64,000 nt of DNA from an uncultured Alphaproteobacteria bacterium (GTDB taxonomy: Bacteria > Pseudomonadota > Alphaproteobacteria > RF32 > CAG-239): contig CAJGCO010000002.1 in the NCBI GenBank assembly GCA_904501925.1, positions 32,693-96,692 of the forward strand. The letters are read 5' to 3'. Positions 45,452 through 52,779 of this stretch are shown here, one piece after another. Within the stretch, counting starts at the first letter, position 1. Each line of letters begins with the position of its first letter. Below the pieces are notes generated by a model. It saw only the letters and a list, made by a program, of their open reading frames with translations, had not been told where the DNA came from and did not search any database. Made by a program: the position numbers and the translations under genes.

Positions 45452-45751
45452 TTAATTATCAAAATGACGATTACAAGTTCTGTGATGTTTTTTATTAATT
45501 GGTTCTTCGTCATATTCAATTTCTACATCTATCTCATCAATTTCGTCATCTATCTTATCTTTATCTAGTTTCATATTTTTATTATCATCATCGGATAATA
45601 AATCTTTAGTTTTATTCCACGCTTTTGATGCGCTTTCTTTTGTTGCTTCATACATATCATTACTAAATTCTTTAGTTTTATCCCAAGCAGAACTAGCGCT
45701 TTCTTTGGTTTTATCCCACATAGAATTATGCTTTGAATTATCAAATTTCAT
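45452..45751 (-). CDS. LEA-like repeat protein, unknown
   Basis: 99 residues. The first half repeats an 11-residue unit of the type AWDKTKESASS three or four times, like group 3 late-embryogenesis-abundant proteins, which fold on drying or membrane contact. The second half is acidic (Asp/Glu/Ile), and the end is His/Arg-rich. No signal peptide. AGAGGAG upstream. Next to a stress-type BOF gene. Function unknown; a stress role is inferred. Confidence 0.6.
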   Translation of the reverse strand: MKFDNSKHNSMWDKTKESASSAWDKTKEFSNDMYEATKESASKAWNKTKDLLSDDDNKNMKLDKDKIDDEIDEIDVEIEYDEEPINKKHHRTCNRHFDN

Positions 45752-45955
45752 TATTTTAATCTCCTCTATAAATAAAAGTTTGTTAATTGCTCATTTTATA
45801 TAATCAATTTTATAGAGTATTAAATCAAACTTTTGCCTATAAAAAATACTTTATTTTAAAATATTTAATATTATAAATAAAAAAGTTAAGCTATAATTAT
45901 GTAAAAAAAAGAGGAAACGGTAATAATAAATCCTCTCAAAATCCTCCGTAATATT

Positions 45956-46582
45956 ATGAAGAAAATAGTATTATTATTAATGTGTTTTTTAGCAATTATA
46001 AACAAAACACCAGCTCAATATTTAAACGCTCAAACATATGAGCTATCTATAGAAACAATAAAAAGTGTTTCTATCATAAATGAAAATAACACAAAAATGC
46101 TTGTATTGAGTATATCTAATGGTAAAAATCTATATTTAGAAAAGAGAAATAATGATGAATATTTAAAATTATATTCTCCAATTCATGGGTATTATCCTAA
46201 AGCAAGACTATCTCCAAAAATATTCGAAGATATAGAGAACAATGATTATCAAAAATATTTGATAATTTTTGATGGCAAGTATAAGTTTGGTGTGTTATCT
46301 AGTTTTGAATTTGATATTGTGCAGATAAATTATTTTAATCCTAAAATTTTTAAGGTTAAAGATATTGGCTACAAAAATGATGGTTATTATAACATTATAA
46401 TAACCTCAGAAAAAAAACGAGCAGATACTCTTATAATTAATCCTAAAAAAGAGAGTGGGTTAAAATCTATTAAAAAGGGAGACAATCTTGTTCTGTTAGA
46501 TTATATGCTGATAAAACAATATCACAAAATAACCAATGAAAATGTATTAAAATTAAAAAAAATGCTAAAAAACTTACCTTAA
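45956..46582 (+). CDS. Secreted hypothetical protein, paralogue of the convergent gene
   Basis: 208 residues with a signal peptide (about 1-20, ending PAQ). The mature part aligns by eye with the gene at 46630-47289: both have a YELS/FSLE start, then a YP-K-L-x(4)F-DI block, and an FEFDIV or YEFDIV strand. A TATAAT box lies about 60 bases upstream, the leader has an AGAGGA/TCCTCT hairpin, and no ribosome binding site precedes the ATG. Family not recognised. Confidence 0.6.
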   Translation: MKKIVLLLMCFLAIINKTPAQYLNAQTYELSIETIKSVSIINENNTKMLVLSISNGKNLYLEKRNNDEYLKLYSPIHGYYPKARLSPKIFEDIENNDYQKYLIIFDGKYKFGVLSSFEFDIVQINYFNPKIFKVKDIGYKNDGYYNIIITSEKKRADTLIINPKKESGLKSIKKGDNLVLLDYMLIKQYHKITNENVLKLKKMLKNLP

Positions 46583-46589
46583 AGCACCT

Positions 46590-46650
46590 TTTTAGGTACT
46601 TTTTTTATACTAAAAAATCCCTACAATTACTATATTGTAGGGATTTTGTC
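46590..46650. terminator. Back-to-back terminators between the convergent paralogues
   Basis: A short imperfect hairpin with T run serves the plus-strand gene. A second hairpin, ATCCCTACAAT with ATTGTAGGGAT, serves the minus-strand gene, whose last codons and stop lie inside it. Confidence 0.75.
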
Positions 46651-47289
46651 GTGTGCTCTAATAATTTCTTTAATCTCTTTATCTCTAATAATTTCATAGT
46701 ATTCAAGGATACCATATCTGACTTTAACAACTAAGTCATTGCAATAAACCTCGCCAATTACAGGATTAAATTTAGTATTAATTTCAAGATTAACATCTGA
46801 TATTCCATCATTTAATGTTACATACATCATGTCTTCATTGAGCTCCTTACAATTTCCATTGTTTGGAATATTTGAAACATATGTAACTAAATAATACTTA
46901 ATATTAAGATCATTAATATCAACTATATCAAACTCATAATCATACACTTTACCTAACCTATAAAAAGCTCTAAAGTAAACCACATAAGATTGTATATTTC
47001 CTTTTTGAATATCCAAAAAATACCTGTTATCCAGTTTTGATTTGGACGGATATTTACAATTTGGATATGTGTTAAAAAGTTGCCAGTGGTTAACTGCATC
47101 AATTTTCTGAATTTGAACATTGATACCATTTTCTAGATAGAGAATTATAATATTTTGTTTAGCAAGGCTATCTTTATCCATGCTAACGATTCTCTCTAAA
47201 GAAAATACTCTATTTTTCAAATCAAAAACTTGAGCATAGCAGAGATTAGAAATCAGCACAATACTCAAAAATAAAAACATTTTTTTCAT
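46630..47289 (-). CDS. Secreted hypothetical protein, paralogue of the gene at 45956
   Basis: 219 residues from the ATG at 47289, with a signal peptide ending CYAQ after about 19 residues. It shares order and spacing of motifs with the convergent gene. Both signal peptides end in Ala-Gln and both genes lack ribosome binding sites, traits common in Bacteroidota. The stop codon falls within the terminator hairpin. No known family. Confidence 0.6.
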   Translation of the reverse strand: MKKMFLFLSIVLISNLCYAQVFDLKNRVFSLERIVSMDKDSLAKQNIIILYLENGINVQIQKIDAVNHWQLFNTYPNCKYPSKSKLDNRYFLDIQKGNIQSYVVYFRAFYRLGKVYDYEFDIVDINDLNIKYYLVTYVSNIPNNGNCKELNEDMMYVTLNDGISDVNLEINTKFNPVIGEVYCNDLVVKVRYGILEYYEIIRDKEIKEIIRAHDKIPTI

Positions 47290-47374
47290 AATAATATAAA
47301 ACATAACTATAAACAATAGGTTCAGCTATTTATCATGTAATATTATATATGTAAAGTATATTTTAAAAAGAAAA

Positions 47375-47403
47375 CAACGGGATAGTTTTTATGTATCCCG
47401 TTG
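47375..47403 (-). terminator. Terminator of the HAD gene
   Basis: CAACGGGATA pairs with TATCCCGTTG; on the minus strand TTTTCTTTTT follows. Confidence 0.85.
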
Positions 47404-47418
47404 TGTGTTAGTAAATAA

Positions 47419-48240
47419 TCAAATAGTTACATTATCAGATTTGATTTTTTTTAGCCAAGCTTTGACAAGCTCATCAATTCTGCTTCCATCTCTGTAATCA
47501 GCCGGAGCAATATGGTCAACTCTACCATCTTCTAGCAATTTTAGCGCGCATTTCACACTTTTTTCATGGTCAGGTCTCAAAACAGCCAAAGTTTGTCCGT
47601 TATACTTCTTAAGAGTAGCCATGCAAGGAACGTCTGTTAAACCATCTCCGATATAAAGCATTTGGTTGAAAGGAATATTCCATTGCTCCTTAGTTGTTTT
47701 GTTGTTTACACTTTCGTCGCTTTCATCCAAACACCCCTTACTTATTCTAAATAAGTACTGTGTTTTTGTGGTGTAGTTAATAACTTGAGCTGGCCAAAAA
47801 GCTTTGCCATTCTCATCAAACATAAAAGAGCAAGCATAAATCTTTGTGAATTCTTTGCTTATTGGCATACCTTCAATAATTTCTTTTATACCAGAAGAAA
47901 TGATATAATGATGAAGCTCAATACCATTTTCTCTTGCAAATTTATTGATTCTAGTAAACCAATCTTCAACACCATCAAACAAAGCAATATCTTCGCCAAA
48001 AGATGTCAGATTTTCCTTGGTAAGAGAGATACCTTTTTCTTCAGCTTCTTTAAGCATGGCTAACATGTAAGATAAAATCTTGTCAGCATTGTGCTCTTTA
48101 GCGATTCTGTCTGCTAATTCCCAGAAGTCTTTAGGTGTAATTTCTAATGTTCTCATAAACCCATACTGTTGTGTGTTATCTACAGTAAGAGTGTCATCAC
48201 AATCATAGCAAATAGCTACTTTAATTAAATTTTTTTCCAT
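47419..48240 (-). CDS. HAD-superfamily phosphatase, phosphoserine-phosphatase-like
   Basis: 273 residues. Motif I is DCDDTLT with two catalytic Asp residues, motif II IISSG, motif III a Lys in the middle, motif IV GDGLTDVP. A helical cap sits between motifs I and II. The substrate is unknown. It diverges from the second nadM operon and shares its control region, so a nucleotide such as NMN is possible but only guessed. No ribosome binding site is visible. Confidence 0.8.
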   Translation of the reverse strand: MEKNLIKVAICYDCDDTLTVDNTQQYGFMRTLEITPKDFWELADRIAKEHNADKILSYMLAMLKEAEEKGISLTKENLTSFGEDIALFDGVEDWFTRINKFARENGIELHHYIISSGIKEIIEGMPISKEFTKIYACSFMFDENGKAFWPAQVINYTTKTQYLFRISKGCLDESDESVNNKTTKEQWNIPFNQMLYIGDGLTDVPCMATLKKYNGQTLAVLRPDHEKSVKCALKLLEDGRVDHIAPADYRDGSRIDELVKAWLKKIKSDNVTI

Positions 48241-48353
48241 ACATATATAATTTATTTATATTTATATCCATAATAATCATATTTTCCACGCATAATACAT
48301 CTAATTGAATTAAAGTCAAATATTATATTTAAATCAAAAAATGAAATAATAAG

Positions 48354-48382
48354 TTGACATATTAAATAGAATATTCTATAAG
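48354..48382 (+). promoter_or_regulatory. Promoter of the second nadM operon
   Basis: TTGACA (48354-48359), 17 bases, TATAAG (48377-48382). The RNA would begin at about 48389, the first base of element C. Confidence 0.7.
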
Positions 48383-48388
48383 AATAAT

Positions 48389-48503
48389 TGTTCGGGTGTT
48401 CGAGGGCAATGGACACGAACATAAATAGACTTGGCCAGTCAATCAATAATGGAGGTGTTACCTCGTTTGGATGAATTGGCCTTTCAAGATGAAAGGTTTT
48501 TTT
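48389..48503 (+). promoter_or_regulatory. Riboswitch-like element, copy C, with switching hairpin (before nadM copy 2)
   Basis: Outer stem TGTTCG/CGAACA (48389-48394, 48416-48421), bulge GG, inner stem TGTTC/GGACA, loop GAGGGCAAT. GGC of the loop can pair with GCC at 48434-48436, extendable past one bulged G. GGCCAGT (48433-48439) can instead pair with ATTGGCC (48474-48480), whose last bases start hairpin CCTTTC/GAAAGG. That hairpin holds the ribosome binding site and is followed by seven T residues. Same logic as copy B with unrelated stem sequences. A further GAGGT/ACCTC hairpin lies between. Confidence 0.75.
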
Positions 48504-49028
48504 ATGTTTAAATATAAACACGGTTTTTGTATAATACGCTGCCAGCCATTTCACATTGGTCACGATAGACTAATTAAAAAGATGATGGAAGAATGTGAAA
48601 ATGGAACAGTTTTAATTGCCTCAGCACAAGAAAGTGGAACCCTAAACAATCCTCTACCATATTTTACCCGTAAAAAAATGATACAAAATGTATGGCGTAA
48701 ATCTGAAGCATACAATCGGTTGCGTATAATAGGGGTTAAAGATACTAATACCACACCTTGGAATATTCACGTTTTAGAAACAATAAAAAAAGAACAGCCA
48801 GAACTTGAAGTTCCAGATATTATATATGTAGGTAATATAAAAGAATATGCATACTTTGCAAATGATATTAAGAATGTTGGAGTATGTTCAAGAACAACGC
48901 AAGATTTTCCATTTCTTTCCGGTAATATGGTTAGAGACATGATAGAATTACATGATGAACGATATAAAGAATATGTTCATAAAGAAAACATTGAGTTGAT
49001 AGAAAAAAGTTTTTATGATGAGATGTAA
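48504..49028 (+). CDS. nadM: NadM-like nucleotide adenylyltransferase (copy 2)
   Basis: 174 residues, HIGH at 17-20 (PFHIGH) and SGNMVRDM near the end. It is related to copy 1 along its whole length but differs in the SGT-type motif (Asn for Thr), which may shift substrate choice between nicotinate and nicotinamide mononucleotide. I start at 48504, seven bases after GAAAGG; an in-frame ATG at 48471 would place coding sequence inside the regulatory hairpin. First gene of a seven-gene set. Confidence 0.87.
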   Translation: MFKYKHGFCIIRCQPFHIGHDRLIKKMMEECENGTVLIASAQESGTLNNPLPYFTRKKMIQNVWRKSEAYNRLRIIGVKDTNTTPWNIHVLETIKKEQPELEVPDIIYVGNIKEYAYFANDIKNVGVCSRTTQDFPFLSGNMVRDMIELHDERYKEYVHKENIELIEKSFYDEM

Positions 49029-49053
49029 ATAGGTTTAGAAATTTGCATTTCGC

Positions 49054-49118
49054 TGATTTGGGTCTTGTAGGGGCAGTCGAGACAAATCAGAATTAACCCA
49101 CTGCCAAGGAGTAAAAAA
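49054..49118 (+). promoter_or_regulatory. Riboswitch-like pseudoknot element, copy D (before cofE-like gene)
   Basis: Outer stem TGATTTG/CAAATCA (49054-49060, 49083-49089), bulge GG, inner stem TCTTG/CGAGA, loop TAGGGGCAGT. GGCAGT (49072-49077) is perfectly complementary to ACTGCC (49100-49105). AAGGAG (49106-49111), the ribosome binding site of the next gene, follows directly. Same arrangement as copy A. Confidence 0.75.
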
Positions 49119-50312
49119 ATGACAAATACAAATAATGCATTGCGTTATGTAACAACATCAGTATATGGTGTAAGAATGCCAATTATTACAGAAGGTGCTG
49201 ATATAAAAAACATAATAGCAGATACTTTAATCGAGGCAAATAACTCTACATATCAACCACTAACATTAAATAATGGCGATATCATCGGTGTTACAGAATC
49301 TTTTCTTGCTCGCGCCCAAGGAAACTATGTTAGTTTAAGTAGTATTAGCCAAGAAGTATCAAAGTTTTTTCCAAGTGGCGATGTAGGTATCGCATTCCCA
49401 ATATTATCACGCAACCGTTTTGCTAAAATTTTAGAAGGATTAGCAAATGGCGTATCTGGTAAAGTTTATGTATTTTTAAGCTATCCATCAGATGAAGTTG
49501 GTAATGCAATAATGGATGAAGATGCATTATTTAATTCAGAAATAAATCCTTATTCAGATGTTATGACCAAACAAGAATTTTATGACAGATTTGGTGAATA
49601 CAAACACCCAATTACTGGTTGTAACTATATAAAAATGTATGAAGATATTTCTCCAAAAATAGAAGTTATATTGTTAAATAACCCTAAAGATATCCTAAAG
49701 TACACAAATCAGGTTATTGTTTCTAGTATCCACTTGCGCCAACGTCATAAAAATATTTTGGAAAAACAAGGAGCATCTGTTATAACACTAGCAGATATTT
49801 GTAATAAAGAAAATGAAACCCATGGTTGGAGTGAATATGGTTTGCTTGGTTCAAATTATTCAAACCAAGATATGTTAAAGTTATTTCCAAGAAATGCTAA
49901 AAGTTTTTGTATGGAACTTCAAGAATTATTAAAACAAAAAACAGGTAAGCACATAGAAGTAATGGTGTATGGTGATGGTGGTTTCAAATGTCCTAAAACT
50001 AAAATTTGGGAATTTGCAGACCCTGTTGTTTCTCCTGGTTATACATCAGGCCTAGAAGGTATGCCAAACGAAATTAAAATCAAGGCTGTAGCTGATAACA
50101 ATAAAAACTCTCCAGCAGATGCCATTAAACAGGCAATTGAAGAAAAAAATAAAGGAAGTAATGCTTATAATTTAGGAACAACACCTCGTCAAATTACAGA
50201 TCTTTTAGGTTCATTGTGTGACTTAACATCAGGATCTGGTGAAAAAGGTACTCCAGTTATCTTAATTAAAGGTTATTTTGATAATTATCTAAGCTCAAAT
50301 CCTATTGACTAA
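49119..50312 (+). CDS. CofE-like gamma-glutamate ligase family protein
   Basis: 397 residues. The start (VRMPIITEGADI, then NGDIIGVTESFLARAQG) and the later DGGFKCPKTKIWEFADP region fit the F420-0:gamma-glutamyl ligase (CofE, PF01996) superfamily, which joins glutamate to a carboxylate using GTP; other members act in folate metabolism. No other F420 gene is in the window. Its position under element D and between nadM and pnuC suggests a substrate linked to pyridine nucleotides; that is inference. Confidence 0.7.
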   Translation: MTNTNNALRYVTTSVYGVRMPIITEGADIKNIIADTLIEANNSTYQPLTLNNGDIIGVTESFLARAQGNYVSLSSISQEVSKFFPSGDVGIAFPILSRNRFAKILEGLANGVSGKVYVFLSYPSDEVGNAIMDEDALFNSEINPYSDVMTKQEFYDRFGEYKHPITGCNYIKMYEDISPKIEVILLNNPKDILKYTNQVIVSSIHLRQRHKNILEKQGASVITLADICNKENETHGWSEYGLLGSNYSNQDMLKLFPRNAKSFCMELQELLKQKTGKHIEVMVYGDGGFKCPKTKIWEFADPVVSPGYTSGLEGMPNEIKIKAVADNNKNSPADAIKQAIEEKNKGSNAYNLGTTPRQITDLLGSLCDLTSGSGEKGTPVILIKGYFDNYLSSNPID

Positions 50313-50322
50313 GGAGACGAAA

Positions 50323-50853
50323 ATGAGTTTGGAATTAAAAAGTCGTTATGACCACATAGTCTATACGATAAAGCATAAAATTGCCTTTTTGCAAGTTGAA
50401 AAGAAACTAAGAGGTAAAAATACATTTAGTGGATATATGCATGATATGGATAAACCTTTTCTATATTTAGCATTATGGTTAGATATGAAAGATATCCAGA
50501 AAATACACCGTAGTCATAGTCGTCACCATGTAAAAAACAATCTAGAAAAATCAAGAGATGATTTAATAGATACAATAATTGATTGGGAATGTGCACGAAT
50601 TACTAAACCAGATAAACCACTAAATGCTTATCAAACATTGATGAAGTTTTATCCGGAATATCAAGACACATTTTTGCCGTTGATTAAGGAGTTATTACCT
50701 AAACAAATACCATCTTATGACAAACCTAAAGCAAAATATGATGCAAAAATGGTTGAACATATAAAAGAATTATGTTATAAAAATGATAAATCTGAGCGTA
50801 AACGATATCATAAAATAAATAAAAATAATTTTTACGATATAAATCAAAGGTAG
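50323..50853 (+). CDS. DUF5662-like protein
   Basis: 176 residues. It contains a His/Asp-rich helical core: YDHIVYTIKHKIAF, then GYMHDMDKPFLY and HRSHSRHHVKNN, which could bind metal in the way of an HD-type hydrolase. It resembles the DUF5662 family of unknown function. GGAG lies just after the ligase stop, ten bases from its own ATG. Third gene of the operon; role in NAD metabolism unknown. Confidence 0.65.
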   Translation: MSLELKSRYDHIVYTIKHKIAFLQVEKKLRGKNTFSGYMHDMDKPFLYLALWLDMKDIQKIHRSHSRHHVKNNLEKSRDDLIDTIIDWECARITKPDKPLNAYQTLMKFYPEYQDTFLPLIKELLPKQIPSYDKPKAKYDAKMVEHIKELCYKNDKSERKRYHKINKNNFYDINQR

Positions 50854-50860
50854 GTTTTCT

Positions 50861-51415
50861 ATGACATTTTTAGAAATTTTAGCAACAGTCTTTGGATTGT
50901 TACAAGGCTTCCTTATTCTCTTAAATAAACGAAGTAATTGGATATTTTATATATTGCAAATGATTTGTATGATAGGGTTTTCTCTATTAAATAGATTATA
51001 TGGAGATTGCATAAATTCATCAATTTATTTAATATTAGGTGCTATTGGATATATAACTTGGGCTAAACAAGAGACAAGTCAAATAACAACATGTGTAATA
51101 AAAGAAAAAATTGGCTATGTTTGGGTAATATTAATAGCAACAATTATTTTTTATCAGATTTTAAAAAACACCGATGACCAACTTCCATTAATCGATGCAT
51201 TTACAACAACGTCATCATTTGTTGCAACCTATTATATGATAAAAAGAAAGCTAGATACTTGGTTAATTTGGTTTGTAAACGACATAGCTTATGTTTACGA
51301 ATACTTTATGTTGGAAGAAACTGCATATTATTTAATAAGCTTAAATTTGATTTGGACATTTATGGCCGTGATTTCTTATCTAAATTGGTCAAAAATAATG
51401 AAAGGAGCAAAATAA
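50861..51415 (+). CDS. pnuC: Nicotinamide riboside transporter PnuC
   Basis: 184 residues with six or seven membrane helices. The PnuC pattern is visible: RSNWIFYILQMI, a GDCINSSIYLILGAIGYITW helix pair, and WLIWFVNDIAYVYEY near the end. PnuC proteins bring nicotinamide riboside or related nucleosides into the cell by facilitated diffusion. AAAGG within the previous gene's end serves as ribosome binding site. Its stop overlaps the next start (TAATG). Confidence 0.88.
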   Translation: MTFLEILATVFGLLQGFLILLNKRSNWIFYILQMICMIGFSLLNRLYGDCINSSIYLILGAIGYITWAKQETSQITTCVIKEKIGYVWVILIATIIFYQILKNTDDQLPLIDAFTTTSSFVATYYMIKRKLDTWLIWFVNDIAYVYEYFMLEETAYYLISLNLIWTFMAVISYLNWSKIMKGAK

Positions 51416-51924
51416 TGAGAAAAATATATTTTGCAGGAAAATTTAACAAAATAAAAGATAAAACACTTAGTTTAGAAGCCCAACTTGAAAATGATTATCG
51501 TTCAAAGTTGTTAGGATCATCAAAACTCTTAACCTATGCAAATGATAATCTAGTAGTTGATAATAAATGTATATATCAAGGACCATTTTATTGTGAGCAA
51601 GCATCAACAGGTGATTACACTTCAACTGATTGTAATACAGTTATCAATGCTGAATATAAAGCAATATGCGATAGTGATATGGTATTGGTTGTTTTTGATG
51701 AAGATTTTTCAGTAGGTAGTGTTGTTGAATTAGGCTGGGCTATAAATCAAGATAAAGAGATTATTATCTTATATAAAGAAGAAGATTCTCAATATGAAAT
51801 TAAATCAGAATATTGGTTTGCAATAGCAGATGCTCTAAAAAGAAGTCAAAATATAGAAGTATATAGATATGAAAAACAAGACGACGTTCAACAGGTAATT
51901 AAAAGAATTTTAGAGGAGAATTAA
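51415..51924 (+). CDS. Nucleoside 2-deoxyribosyltransferase-like protein
   Basis: 169 residues. The N terminus KIYFAGKF, the middle segment NAEYKAICDSDMVLVVFD and SVGSVVELGWA with Glu105, the likely nucleophile, match the NDT superfamily, whose members cleave or exchange N-glycosidic bonds. In this operon it could act on nicotinamide riboside or a damaged nucleoside. It overlaps the pnuC stop by one base and has AAAGGAG upstream. Confidence 0.72.
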   Translation: MRKIYFAGKFNKIKDKTLSLEAQLENDYRSKLLGSSKLLTYANDNLVVDNKCIYQGPFYCEQASTGDYTSTDCNTVINAEYKAICDSDMVLVVFDEDFSVGSVVELGWAINQDKEIIILYKEEDSQYEIKSEYWFAIADALKRSQNIEVYRYEKQDDVQQVIKRILEEN

Positions 51925-51925
51925 C

Positions 51926-52747
51926 ATGAAATATAAAGAATTTGAACTTATTTTATCATCATTTAAATGTAATAAAAACTGTCCATACTGTACTGCAAAA
52001 ATTACTAAATGGCCTACAGTTGATGATAAAGTTGATGAATTAGAACAAAAACTTAATTATTTGAAAAATAAAGATATTAGTTTTAGATATTTTATATTCT
52101 GTGGCAATGGTGAGCCATCACTTCATAGCTATGAAACAATAAAAAAAGTAGTGAAAGCCACAAGAAATGTAAATATCTTTGATGAAAAAAGATTTCAATC
52201 ATCTGGTAATATATTCTTTGAAGAAGATAAGTTAAATTTAATTAGAGATGACTTTATAATAGAAATTACCAGAGTTGATTTTGATAGTTCAAAAGATATG
52301 AAAATTTTAGGATATGATAAAGATTATATAAATTCAGAACTTTTTTCTAGTGCTAATGTAAGGTTAAATTATGTTTTAATGAAAAATAAAACAATGAATG
52401 AACATCTGGAAGAAATAAAGAAATATATAGATACATATCCAAATATTAAAACTGTTAGTTTGAAAACTCTAAATTTAAATACCTTGAATGGTAATATAGA
52501 TAATCCATATTCAAAATGGATATTAGAAAATGCTCTAACCAAAGATAATGCAAAGGATGTAATAGAATTTATGAGTAATAAGGCAGAAGTAATACGCCAA
52601 GATAATGAATTTTTTGATAGAATAGAATGGAATTATAAAGGGGTTCCGATAACGTTTTATGTAAAGAAATTATCTTATGGTATTTCAAATGTTGTTTGTT
52701 ATGGTGGTCAGCTTGTAGATTATCATCTCAATAAATTAGAAATCTAG
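51926..52747 (+). CDS. Radical SAM protein, unknown substrate
   Basis: 273 residues. Cys15, Cys19 and Cys22 form the CxxxCxxC site for the 4Fe-4S cluster (CNKNCPYC); FCGNGEPSLH is the GGE-like motif. No extra Cys-rich C-terminal domain is obvious. It begins one base after the preceding stop with GAGGAG upstream. Its presence suggests a chemically demanding step in the pathway of this operon. Confidence 0.8.
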   Translation: MKYKEFELILSSFKCNKNCPYCTAKITKWPTVDDKVDELEQKLNYLKNKDISFRYFIFCGNGEPSLHSYETIKKVVKATRNVNIFDEKRFQSSGNIFFEEDKLNLIRDDFIIEITRVDFDSSKDMKILGYDKDYINSELFSSANVRLNYVLMKNKTMNEHLEEIKKYIDTYPNIKTVSLKTLNLNTLNGNIDNPYSKWILENALTKDNAKDVIEFMSNKAEVIRQDNEFFDRIEWNYKGVPITFYVKKLSYGISNVVCYGGQLVDYHLNKLEI

Positions 52748-52779
52748 AAATTAACTATTAAAATTTAAGGACTTTTACC

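Noticed and set aside
49119..50312. Full coenzyme F420 biosynthesis
   Set aside because: Only the CofE-like member is present; no CofC, CofD, CofG or CofH relatives are seen.
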